From positions 1-34,968 of the forward strand of contig DATKQM010000056.1 in NCBI GenBank assembly GCA_035532735.1: a stretch of DNA of 34,968 nucleotides, in the 5' to 3' direction. This stretch comes from Chersky-840 sp035532735 (GTDB lineage: Bacteria; Actinomycetota; Acidimicrobiia; Acidimicrobiales; UBA8190). Of this stretch, positions 16,207-23,628 are shown one piece after another; the stretch's first letter is position 1; the number at the start of each line of letters is the position of its first letter. The notes beneath the pieces were generated by a model. That model saw only the letters and a program-made list of their open reading frames with translations, did not search any database and had not been told where the DNA came from. The position numbers and the translations under genes were made by a program.

Positions 16207-17475
16207 GTGATCATCCACCTGATGTTCGCCAGCACCGTCGGCCAGATCTTCAAGCCGCTCTACGAGCTGCTGGCGGGGATCATCGCGTTCTTCTACTCGA
16301 TCATCCCCAACTTCGCCATCGCCATCGCCCTGTTGACCGTGGTGGTGATGATCGTGACCGCCCCGCTCACGGTGAAGAGCACCCGGTCGACGATCAAGAT
16401 GCAGCGGGTCGCCCCCGAGCTCAAGAAGATCCAGGCGAAGTACAAGGGTGATCGGGTAACGCTCAACGAAGAAATGATGAAGTTGTACAAGGAGCACGGG
16501 ATCAATCCGGCCGGCGGATGCCTGCCGATGTTGATCCAACTCCCTGTCTTCGTTGTCCTCTATGGGGTCATCCGAGGACTGACCTCCACGGTAAAAGAAC
16601 ACGGCATTCTCGTAGCGCGCCCGGACTACATCTCGCACGGCACCCGGCTCTACCGGGATCTCGTCACCGCCAAGGGCCACATGAAGGCTTTCGGCCTTGA
16701 CCTGGGAAACAACCTCTTCTCGCACCACAGTTCGTGGCTGGGGGCCATCCCCTACGGCGCCATCGTGGCGGTGGCCATCGGGCTCCAATATCTCCAAATG
16801 CGCCAGCTCAATAGCAGGAATCCCGGGGCCGCACAGGCCAATCCACAGATGCAAATGATGCAGCGGTATATGCCGCTTATTTTCGCCGTCATTTACATCC
16901 GGATCTCAGCGGGGGTGAACATCTATTTCGTTGTTTCGAGCCTGTGCCGGATCGGCATCCAGGAGGGGATTTTTCGCTCCGGCGTGCTCGACAAGACGCC
17001 CACGCGCGGTGAGGGGAAACTTCCGTCACGTGGCGGTGGGGGCGGGGCGCCCCGGAAGTCGATCATGCAGCGGCTGGCCGATGCCCAACAACGGGCTCTG
17101 GAGCAGCAGAAGGCACGCCAGCCTGGCCTTCAACCGGAGATCGGAGCCGCGAAGGACCCCGAGGCGCCGGCCAAGCCATCTGGCGCGAACGCCCCGCCCC
17201 CCAAGACGAAGGCCCCTCCTGACAAGGGGGCCATGTCATCCAATGGGGGAGGCTCGGCCAACGGGTCGGCGAAACCCCAAGATTCCAACAAGCCCGGACC
17301 TTCGGCCAAGCGGCCTCCCGGGACCGGCAACACCTCGCGCCCCGGTGGCGCCAGTACGAACGGAGGCGCTCGGAGCGGATCGAGCAAGGCGCGGAGCAAC
17401 GGTGCTCCCGCCCCGAAGGAGCAGCCCTCAGGGCAGCCCCGATCCGCCAAGAAGCGACCGAGAAAGGCGCGTTGA
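16207..17475 (+). CDS. yidC: Membrane protein insertase YidC/Oxa1
   Basis: 422 residues from GTG at 16207. The Oxa1/YidC core covers about residues 15-255 with hydrophobic segments at about 22-52, 104-124, 181-197 and 222-247. R60 in TVKSTRSTIK sits where the hydrophilic-groove arginine is expected, and the cytosolic hairpin KIQAKYKGDRVTLNEEMMKL follows. NIYFVVSSLCRIGIQEGIF ends the core. It inserts membrane proteins alone or with SecYEG. From about residue 262 the tail is some 160 residues of Gly/Pro/Lys/Ser-rich sequence ending in KKRPRKAR, probably disordered and ribosome or RNA binding. Jag follows 3 bp later. Confidence 0.95.
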   Translation: MIIHLMFASTVGQIFKPLYELLAGIIAFFYSIIPNFAIAIALLTVVVMIVTAPLTVKSTRSTIKMQRVAPELKKIQAKYKGDRVTLNEEMMKLYKEHGINPAGGCLPMLIQLPVFVVLYGVIRGLTSTVKEHGILVARPDYISHGTRLYRDLVTAKGHMKAFGLDLGNNLFSHHSSWLGAIPYGAIVAVAIGLQYLQMRQLNSRNPGAAQANPQMQMMQRYMPLIFAVIYIRISAGVNIYFVVSSLCRIGIQEGIFRSGVLDKTPTRGEGKLPSRGGGGGAPRKSIMQRLADAQQRALEQQKARQPGLQPEIGAAKDPEAPAKPSGANAPPPKTKAPPDKGAMSSNGGGSANGSAKPQDSNKPGPSAKRPPGTGNTSRPGGASTNGGARSGSSKARSNGAPAPKEQPSGQPRSAKKRPRKAR

Positions 17476-17478
17476 GCG

Positions 17479-18540
17479 ATGGAGTGGGTCGAGACGACCG
17501 GTAAGACGATCGAAGAAGCCAAGGACGCGGCCCTCGATCAGCTCGGTGTCCACGAGACGGATGCCGAATTCGTCGTAGTCACCGAGCCCAGGGCGGGTCT
17601 GTTCGGACGGATGCGCGGTGAGGCCCGGGTCAGGGCCAGGGTGCGTCCTACGAGCCCCCGTCCCAAGCGGACCCGGGCCCGGCGATCCGGTGAGACCCGT
17701 GAGGGCGGTGCCCGGGGCAGCGGTGGAGGATCTGGTCGGAGCAGCGGCGGGGGCGACAGGAGCCGCCCCTCGGCCGGCGTCGCCGTGGCGGAGGGGTCCG
17801 CCCATGACGGCGAGGTGGACGTCGACAGGGCCGGATCGCCCTCGGGCAACGGCACCGTGACCTCGGCCAACCGGCGCCGTCGATCGCGTTCGCGCGGCGG
17901 CGGACCTCGGAGCGCGGGCAGCACGGGTTCGAGCAGCAACGGGGACCGGGACGGCGATCTTGGTGAAAGCGCGGGGACCCCGCCGCAGTCCTCCACACGG
18001 AGGAAAGGGTCCCGGCCGTCCGGGTCGACGAAGGAGGAGGCTGTGGGCGAGACCATGACGCTGGAGGAGCAGGGGGAGTCGGCGCGGGAGTTCATCGCCG
18101 GGCTCATCGACGAGCTGGGCATGGACGCCGAGGTGTCAACGCGGGTGGTCGACGAGGAGACCGCCGAGGTGGTCGTCGAAGGCCAGGAGCTGGGCGTGCT
18201 GGTCGGACCCGGAGGTGCCACCCTGGCGGCCCTGCAGGAACTGGCCCGGACCTTCGTACAGAAGCGGACCGGAGGCCAGAGCAGCCGGATCAACGTCGAC
18301 GTGGCTGGATACCGGGCCAAGCGGACCGCCGCCCTGCAACGCTTTGCCCAGCAGGTTGCCGAGGAGGTCACGGCGTCGGCATCGGACCGGGCCCTGGAGC
18401 CGATGTCGGCGGCTGACCGCAAGGTCGTCCACGACGCCATCAACGAGATCGGGGGGCTGTCCACCCGCTCCGAGGGCGAGGAGCCCCGCCGGTTCATCGT
18501 GATCTCACCTGGGCACGACGCGGCTGTCGAAGGCGCCTGA
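17479..18540 (+). CDS. jag: Jag/KhpB family RNA-binding protein (Jag_N-KH-R3H)
   Basis: 353 residues, long for the family. Residues 1-54 are the Jag_N domain (MEWVETTGKTIEEAKDAALD). Residues about 55-190 form a Gly/Ser/Arg-rich linker. The KH-like domain spans about 200-270 with VGPGGATLAALQELAR at about 241-256, where the GxxG loop is seen. The R3H domain ends the protein (ADRKVVHDAI and GLSTRSEGEEPRRFIV). KhpB binds RNA, usually with KhpA, and affects cell division and elongation in other Gram-positives. It starts 3 bp after yidC, so the two are cotranscribed. In mycobacteria the same gene lies between yidC and rsmG. Confidence 0.92.
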   Translation: MEWVETTGKTIEEAKDAALDQLGVHETDAEFVVVTEPRAGLFGRMRGEARVRARVRPTSPRPKRTRARRSGETREGGARGSGGGSGRSSGGGDRSRPSAGVAVAEGSAHDGEVDVDRAGSPSGNGTVTSANRRRRSRSRGGGPRSAGSTGSSSNGDRDGDLGESAGTPPQSSTRRKGSRPSGSTKEEAVGETMTLEEQGESAREFIAGLIDELGMDAEVSTRVVDEETAEVVVEGQELGVLVGPGGATLAALQELARTFVQKRTGGQSSRINVDVAGYRAKRTAALQRFAQQVAEEVTASASDRALEPMSAADRKVVHDAINEIGGLSTRSEGEEPRRFIVISPGHDAAVEGA

Positions 18541-18557
18541 GGCGCTCGACGACGCAG

Positions 18558-18583
18558 CCCGGGGATCGCTCGAGATCCCTGGG
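18558..18583. repeat. Hairpin between jag and rsmG
   Basis: CCCGGGGATC (18558-18567) pairs with GATCCCTGGG (18574-18583) with one G-T wobble and the loop GCTCGA. No T-run follows. It may slow or partly stop transcription into rsmG. Confidence 0.4.
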
Positions 18584-18611
18584 CCGATCCCCACCAAGGC
18601 GTGGGCCGGCC

Positions 18612-19286
18612 ATGACCGATAGAACCGATGGAGCGGTACCCCCGGCCCTGCGGGAAGTCCTCGGGCAGGCCCGGTCGCTAGACCTGTTGGGGCCCATGGC
18701 CCTCGACGAGCAGGTGGACCACGCCCTGGGCTTCGCCCATGCCTTCGAGCAGGCCAGAGCTGACGACCCGACTCCCGGCCGCTGGTTGGACCTGGGATCA
18801 GGGGGCGGCCTCCCCGGTCTGGTCCTGGCCCAGTACTGGCCGAGCACGCCGGCCGTGCTCCTCGACTCCGCTGAGAGACGGACGACGTTCCTGGCCGAGG
18901 CCTCAGCGGAACTGGGTTGGGCCGAACGGGTCCAGGTCATCCGGGCCCGGGCCGAGGACGCCGGGAGCCTCGACTCGGATCTCCGAGCCCTGTTCGACGT
19001 CGTCTGGGCACGATCCTTCGGCAGTCCTCCTGTGACGGCAGAATGTGCCGCCCCGTTCCTGAAGCCGGGAGGTCTCCTGGTGGTATCAGAGCCTCCGGGC
19101 CCTGGTCAGGCCGTCGCCCGTTGGCCCCGGGACGGGCTGGCCCAGCTCGGCCAGGAGCCCCTGACGACGGTTGGAGGACGATTCGGATACCAGGTCATCC
19201 TCCAGGCCACGGCCTGCCCGCAGCGTTTTCCCCGCCGGTCGGGGGTGGCCACGAAACGGCCCGTCTACCGCGTGTCCGCGGGGTAG
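18612..19286 (+). CDS. rsmG: 16S rRNA (guanine-N7) methyltransferase RsmG (GidB)
   Basis: 224 residues. The SAM-binding motif is WLDLGSGGGLPGLVLA at 58-73. ARSFGSPPVTAECAAPFLKP and GGLLVVSEPP are the later conserved blocks. RsmG methylates N7 of G527 (E. coli numbering) in 16S rRNA; loss gives low-level streptomycin resistance in other bacteria. The C-terminus is short and basic. mnmG is absent next to it, as in other actinobacteria. ATG at 18612 lies 71 bp after jag. Confidence 0.93.
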   Translation: MTDRTDGAVPPALREVLGQARSLDLLGPMALDEQVDHALGFAHAFEQARADDPTPGRWLDLGSGGGLPGLVLAQYWPSTPAVLLDSAERRTTFLAEASAELGWAERVQVIRARAEDAGSLDSDLRALFDVVWARSFGSPPVTAECAAPFLKPGGLLVVSEPPGPGQAVARWPRDGLAQLGQEPLTTVGGRFGYQVILQATACPQRFPRRSGVATKRPVYRVSAG

Positions 19287-19347
19287 CGAAAACACACCGT
19301 TCTGACTGCCCTCGCGTCGGTCCAGGTCAGAGTACCAAAATCGCGAA

Positions 19348-19441
19348 TGTTCCACGTGTAACTTTACGGTGAAACACCCCTCGAGGCTCGGTAGCCACCG
19401 GCCCGACTGTTCCACGTGTAACCTAACGGTGAAACACCCTT
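19348..19441. promoter_or_regulatory. Two parS-like 34-bp direct repeats, 60 bp apart
   Basis: TGTTCCACGTGTAAC occurs at 19348-19362 and 19408-19422. In each case, after five bases, CGGTGAAACACCC follows (from 19368 and 19428). The first part is close to the bacterial parS consensus TGTTTCACGTGAAACA, and the second resembles its right half. The copies begin exactly 60 bp apart. They lie upstream of the parAB region, where ParB centromere sites are expected, so ParB loading is the likely role. Confidence 0.7.
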
Positions 19442-19468
19442 GATCGCCTGGGAACAGGAGGTTCGCCC

Positions 19469-19888
19469 TTGCCCACCGACTTCGAGAAGGGCTTTCTGAT
19501 CGGGCTCCTGGTGGGCGAAGGCCATTTTGGCGGAGACGGCCGGCAACCCCAGGTCACGCTGCGGATGCACGTTCGCCACGAGGCAATCTTCCGTTGGCTG
19601 GAGCGGACGTTCCCGGGCGGCAAGCTCTACGGTCCCTATCACCACGGCGGTCGGCACTACTTCCAATGGATGGCCCGGGGCACCTACCTACGGGATCACC
19701 TGGTCCCGGTGCTGGCCGAGGGGCTCTCCCCCGAGCTCGACGCCCCCAGCCACCAACGATTCGGGGAGATGATGGAGCAGTATGCGGGTCGGTTGCGGAC
19801 CCAACCCGCCACTCCCGTCGAGAACGAGACCGTTCCTGAAGGCGAAAAGTTGCCCGAAATCACGACAGATTCGGCCCGCGACTATTGA
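19469..19888 (+). CDS. Stand-alone LAGLIDADG-like small protein in the par locus
   Basis: 139 residues from TTG at 19469 with AGGAGG at 19456-19461. Residues 9-20 read FLIGLLVGEGHF, which fits a LAGLIDADG helix with the acidic residue of GEG kept. The following GGDGRQPQVTLRMHVRHEAI and GPYHHGGRHYFQWMARG fit the beta-strand DNA-contact face of such domains. Only one motif is present, so it would act as a dimer. It could be a homing endonuclease relic or, like WhiA, a domesticated DNA-binding protein. It lies between the parS-like repeats and parA, in the same direction. The last 35 residues are not part of the domain. The role is unknown. Confidence 0.7.
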   Translation: MPTDFEKGFLIGLLVGEGHFGGDGRQPQVTLRMHVRHEAIFRWLERTFPGGKLYGPYHHGGRHYFQWMARGTYLRDHLVPVLAEGLSPELDAPSHQRFGEMMEQYAGRLRTQPATPVENETVPEGEKLPEITTDSARDY

Positions 19889-19950
19889 CCCGGGCTTCTT
19901 GGGTGGCGAGGATGGTGGACCGTGAGCCACAACCGTTTGGAGGGCTGACC

Positions 19951-21054
19951 GTGCGCGTCCGCATTCGGGGCAGGGACCAGCGGCCTGAGCAGGGGAAACA
20001 ATGGCAAGAGAAGACCCAGGAACCTCTTCAGCCACAGGGCAGCGACGTGGGTCCCGGGGCCGCCGACAATGCATCGGAGCCGGCTCAGGTTCCGAATCAA
20101 AGTCCCGTTCAGCCGGTAGCCCCTGGCATTTCTGAGGATCCGGTCAGCGTCGCCGACGAGATGTACGAGGACGTAGCCACCCCCCCCGCTCCGGAGAAGA
20201 AGGCCCAACCCGTCCAGCGTGCGGCGGTGGACTGGTCCGATGTCCCTCAGCCCGAGCCCGGTGCCGATGTCGCCTACGTTCCGCGCCCCGTGCCAAGGAT
20301 CATGGCGGTGGCCAATCAGAAGGGCGGGGTGGGCAAGACCACCACAGCGGTGAACCTCGGTGCCGGCCTGGCCGAGATCGGCTTCCGGGTCCTGGTGGTC
20401 GACCTCGACCCCCAGGGCAACGCCACCACCGGCCTCGGCATCGACGGCCGGTCCTTCGAGCTGTCGATGTATGACGTCCTCATGCGCGATTCCAAACTCG
20501 AGGACGCCATCGAGCCCACCAGCATGAAGAACCTCTTCGTGGCACCCGCCACCATTGACCTGGCGGGCGCCGAGATCGAGCTCGTCCCGACCTTCAGCCG
20601 GGAGCTCAAGCTCCGCCGGGCCCTCGAGACCGTGATCGACGACTTCGACTACATCCTCATCGACTGTCCCCCGTCGCTGGGGTTGATCACCGTCAACGGA
20701 CTGGCTGCCGCCGATGAAGTCCTCGTCCCCATCCAGTGCGAGTACTACGCCCTCGAGGGTCTGGGCCAGCTCCTACGCAATGTCCATCTCGTCCAGGCCA
20801 ATCTGAACGAGAAGCTGGACGTGTCGACCATCGTCCTCACCATGTACGACGCGCGCACCAAGCTGGCCGAGCAGGTGGCGGACGAGGTCCGGCTGCATTT
20901 CGGCAACAAGGTCTGTCGGAACGTGATTCCCCGGACGGTGCGGATCTCCGAGGCACCGTCGTTCGGTCAACCCATCACGACGTTCGACCCCACCTCTCGT
21001 GGGGCGATCGCGTACCGGGAGCTAGCCAAGGAGGTCAGCGGTGGCGCGTCGTAG
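19951..21054 (+). CDS. parA: Chromosome partitioning ATPase ParA (Soj)
   Basis: 367 residues from GTG at 19951, chosen for GGAGGG about 6 nt upstream; the open frame back to TTG 19885 overlaps the previous gene and has no ribosome site. The first 115 residues are a Gln/Pro/Glu-rich extension without similarity to the fold. The deviant Walker A is KGGVGKTTT at 124-132, the Walker A' region is VVDLDPQGNATTGLG, and Walker B is ILIDCPPSLG. It binds the nucleoid non-specifically when ATP-bound and is pulled along by ParB to segregate origins. It overlaps parB by 14 bp. Confidence 0.96.
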   Translation: MRVRIRGRDQRPEQGKQWQEKTQEPLQPQGSDVGPGAADNASEPAQVPNQSPVQPVAPGISEDPVSVADEMYEDVATPPAPEKKAQPVQRAAVDWSDVPQPEPGADVAYVPRPVPRIMAVANQKGGVGKTTTAVNLGAGLAEIGFRVLVVDLDPQGNATTGLGIDGRSFELSMYDVLMRDSKLEDAIEPTSMKNLFVAPATIDLAGAEIELVPTFSRELKLRRALETVIDDFDYILIDCPPSLGLITVNGLAAADEVLVPIQCEYYALEGLGQLLRNVHLVQANLNEKLDVSTIVLTMYDARTKLAEQVADEVRLHFGNKVCRNVIPRTVRISEAPSFGQPITTFDPTSRGAIAYRELAKEVSGGAS

Positions 21055-21982
21055 CGGACTGGGCAAGGGTCTGGGGGCACTGATCCCGACCGAGGCCCGG
21101 GATCGGGACTCGGCGCTCAGGGTGGTGCCGATGACGAGCATCAAGCCCAACCCCCTCCAGCCCCGGACCCGGTTCGACGAAGAAGCCATGTCGAGCCTGG
21201 CCTCGTCGATCCGCGAGGTTGGGGTGCTCCAGCCCATCCTGGTGCGGGAGATCGACGAGGACGAGTACGAGCTCATCGCCGGCGAGCGTCGGTGGAGGGC
21301 GGCCCGCCGAGCCGGGCTCCAGACCATGCCCGTTCTGGTCCAGAGCGTCTCCGATGTCCATAGCCTCGAACAGGCTCTGGTGGAGAACCTCCATCGCGAG
21401 GACCTCAACCCCCTCGAGGAGGCCGGCGCCTTCCAACAGCTCGTCGACGAGTTCGGCTACACCCACGAGCAGGTGGCCTCCCGAGTGGGCAAGAGCAGGA
21501 CGGCGGTCACCAACACTCTTCGACTCCTCCAGCTCCCCGCCGGAGTCCAGCGGGCCCTGGCCGACGGCAACATCTCGGCCGGCCACGCCCGTGCCCTGCT
21601 GGGGACACCCGACCGTAGCTACCAGGAAGAGCTGGCCAAGCGGATCGTGGCCGAGGGCCTCACCGTCCGGGCCGTGGAGGAAGGGGTCCGCCACCACTCC
21701 CAGGGCGCGGGACCCGACAGGGCCCCGGCCGAGAACGGGAGCCACCTCACCCCGGTGTCCCCCCCGTCCGATGCCGTCCAGACCGGGCCCGGGACCCCCC
21801 CCGTCCGCCGCCGCCTGCCTGCTCCGGGGGTCCTCGAGCTCGAGGATCTGCTCTCCAACCACCTGAACACCCGGGTGAAAGTCGAGATGGGGGCCAAGCG
21901 GGGCCGTGTTGTGATCGATTTCGCCACCCTCGAGGACCTCGAGCGGATCTACAAGCTCATGGTGGGGGGCGTCACCCTCTAG
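21041..21982 (+). CDS. parB: Chromosome partitioning protein ParB (Spo0J)
   Basis: 313 residues from GTG at 21041 with AAGGAGG at 21028-21034. The start MARRSGLGKGLGALIP is the ParA-activating peptide. The CTP-binding ParB/Srx fold shows IKPNPLQPRTRFD, GVLQPILVREI and GERRWRAARRAG, and ENLHREDLNPLEEA follows. The parS-reading HTH is YTHEQVASRVGKSRTAVTNT. A linker precedes the C-terminal dimer domain (VLELEDLLSNHLNTRVKVEM). ParB loads at parS and slides as a CTP clamp. The two parS-like repeats at 19.4 kb are its probable local sites. Confidence 0.96.
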   Translation: MARRSGLGKGLGALIPTEARDRDSALRVVPMTSIKPNPLQPRTRFDEEAMSSLASSIREVGVLQPILVREIDEDEYELIAGERRWRAARRAGLQTMPVLVQSVSDVHSLEQALVENLHREDLNPLEEAGAFQQLVDEFGYTHEQVASRVGKSRTAVTNTLRLLQLPAGVQRALADGNISAGHARALLGTPDRSYQEELAKRIVAEGLTVRAVEEGVRHHSQGAGPDRAPAENGSHLTPVSPPSDAVQTGPGTPPVRRRLPAPGVLELEDLLSNHLNTRVKVEMGAKRGRVVIDFATLEDLERIYKLMVGGVTL

Positions 21983-22095
21983 ATCCGAACCGGCTCAGGG
22001 AGGCGATCCCACCCGCCGTGGCGAAATCCGGAAGAGACCCCGATCTACCAGGGATTTCTCACGCAGGGTGACGTGCTAACCCTCGATAGGATGGT

Positions 22096-22126
22096 CAGCC
22101 TCATCCACAACCTGTGCATGAGGCTG
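22096..22126. terminator. Hairpin between convergent parB and CwlM-like gene
   Basis: CAGCCTCAT at 22096-22104 pairs with ATGAGGCTG at 22118-22126. Inside, CACA pairs with TGTG across one C-C mismatch, giving a 13-bp stem with a 3-nt loop. It sits in the 231-bp gap where two converging genes end, so it could stop transcription from both sides, although no clear T-run is present. The left arm also contains TCATCCACA, a near DnaA box. Confidence 0.45.
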
Positions 22127-22213
22127 TGGAAATCCTCCGCTCTTGGGTGAGGCTGAGAGTTTGCTGTGCCGGCCTTTGGTGGCCGACGTTCCCCTTGAGG
22201 GTTGCCCTCGACG

Positions 22214-23203
22214 TCAGTCCACCGGGGTGGCCGCCCAGGCCACGAGCGCCCTGACCAGAGCTTCGGCGAGGGCGCCGGCATGGCGGACCACGATGGCAGG
22301 CGGCCCGACTTCACACACCACCGCCGGCATCCTGGTTTCACGCAGGACGGCCAGGGTCATGCCCTTCACCCCGTCGGCAGGGACCCCGAGAGCGGCTGCG
22401 GCCAGGGCGTGGACGAGCTCGGCCAGCCGTCGCCCACCTGCGGATTCGTATCGGTACCCCGAATAGTAGGCAGTCGAGCACCTTGTGCGTTCGGAATCGA
22501 GCCGGAGGCCCAAGTAGACATCGGCGTCAGCGGCATTGGCTGCCGCGGCCCGGGTGGAACCGTCAGGGTGAAGCAGAGGGATGACCTGGGCCCCGGTGGC
22601 TACCAATGGCCGGCGGACCGCGGCGACCAGGGCGTCGAGGCCGCCCTCCTGCCCGATGGCGATCCGTCGTCCCAGCAGCGTCCGCGGCGCCCGGCGCAGC
22701 CGGTCTCGGTCTCTGACCGTGCTCACGAGCTCGGGATCGCCGTGGCGCGGTGCCACCCGGCGCAGCTCCCGGAACGTCGAAGCGCCCAGGATCCCGTCCA
22801 CGGGGAGCCCGGTGTTGCGCTGGAAGTCGGCCAGGGCCTGGGAGCTGAGCTCACCGAAGATGCCGTCCACCCGTCCCGTGTCGAAACCGAGGGCGGAGAG
22901 ACGTCGTTGCAGGTCAGCGACGTCGTCGCCGCGCAACATGGGCCGACGGAGATAGAGGAACCGGTCTCCGAGCCGCAGTCCCGCCTCGACCAGGGCGGCC
23001 CAGGTCTGCGATCCGCACACGCCGTCGACCCGCAGGCCCCGGCGGTACTGGAAACCCTCGACCGCGGCCTTGGTCCCAGCGCCGAAGATCCCTTCGGAGT
23101 CCGGTGCGCAAGGCAGGTCGACGAGAGTCAACCGCCGCTGAAGGTCAGCGACAGCCTCGCCCTTGTCGCCGGTGGCGAGGGGAAGGCTGTCGCCGTGCTC
23201 TAC
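22214..23203 (-). CDS. CwlM-like protein: two peptidoglycan-binding domains plus degenerate amidase_3 domain
   Basis: About 329 residues counted from just after the trxA stop. Two PG_binding_1 domains (about 13-71 and 91-150, each with GEAV/DDVADLQRRL and VDGIFG-type motifs) precede an amidase_3-like domain (180-329). Zinc ligands appear lost: the usual GHGG reads GQEGG (184-188) and the usual histidine strand reads LGLRL (231-235); only the late CEVG glutamate remains. This resembles mycobacterial CwlM, an inactive amidase that controls MurA, and it lies in the same place beside trxA/trxB. No ATG, GTG or TTG exists between the trxA stop and the first domain. The first codon is unresolved, and the 5' coordinate is approximate. 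Confidence 0.8.
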   Translation of the reverse strand, partial: VEHGDSLPLATGDKGEAVADLQRRLTLVDLPCAPDSEGIFGAGTKAAVEGFQYRRGLRVDGVCGSQTWAALVEAGLRLGDRFLYLRRPMLRGDDVADLQRRLSALGFDTGRVDGIFGELSSQALADFQRNTGLPVDGILGASTFRELRRVAPRHGDPELVSTVRDRDRLRRAPRTLLGRRIAIGQEGGLDALVAAVRRPLVATGAQVIPLLHPDGSTRAAAANAADADVYLGLRLDSERTRCSTAYYSGYRYESAGGRRLAELVHALAAAALGVPADGVKGMTLAVLRETRMPAVVCEVGPPAIVVRHAGALAEALVRALVAWAATPVD

Positions 23204-23526
23204 AGGTACGCCTGCAGCTCCTGGAGGAGCTGCGCCTTGCCCCGGGCGCCGATGATCCGCTCCACGGGCTCCCCGTCCTTGAACAGCATCAAAGTGGGGA
23301 TGCTCATCACCTCGTACCGGCGTGTCACGTCCAGGTTTTCGTCGATGTTGAGCTTGGCGATCTGGATCTTCCCCTTGTTCTCCGCCGAGATCTCCTCGAG
23401 GACGGGGGCGATCATCTTGCACGGGCCGCACCACTCGGCCCAGAAGTCCACCAGCACCGGAGTGTCGGCGGCCTTGACATGCTCGTCAAACGTAGCGTCG
23501 CTCAGAGCTGTGATCCCCTCGCTCAT
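23200..23526 (-). CDS. trxA: Thioredoxin
   Basis: 108 residues, a single thioredoxin fold. The active site is WCGPC with C33 and C36, and the cis-proline region is VMSIPTLMLFKDG. Start ATG at 23524-23526 with AAGGAGG 8 nt upstream; a frame starting seven codons earlier has no ribosome site. It reduces disulfides in cytoplasmic proteins and is recycled by TrxB, encoded about 100 bp upstream on the same strand. The stop TAG at 23200-23202 lies at the beginning of the CwlM-like frame, so the two genes abut. Confidence 0.96.
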   Translation of the reverse strand: MSEGITALSDATFDEHVKAADTPVLVDFWAEWCGPCKMIAPVLEEISAENKGKIQIAKLNIDENLDVTRRYEVMSIPTLMLFKDGEPVERIIGARGKAQLLQELQAYL

Positions 23527-23628
23527 GAAACGGTCCTCCTTGGACACCTGGTCGTGTGCGGTGCATCGAACGTACCGGAAACACCGCTCCCGGGCCCCGC
23601 ATTCCCGCCGACACGTCGGGCGCAGGGG

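Noticed and set aside
19885..19950. Earlier parA start at TTG overlapping the LAGLIDADG-like gene
   Set aside because: No ribosome site; the GTG at 19951 has GGAGGG at good spacing.
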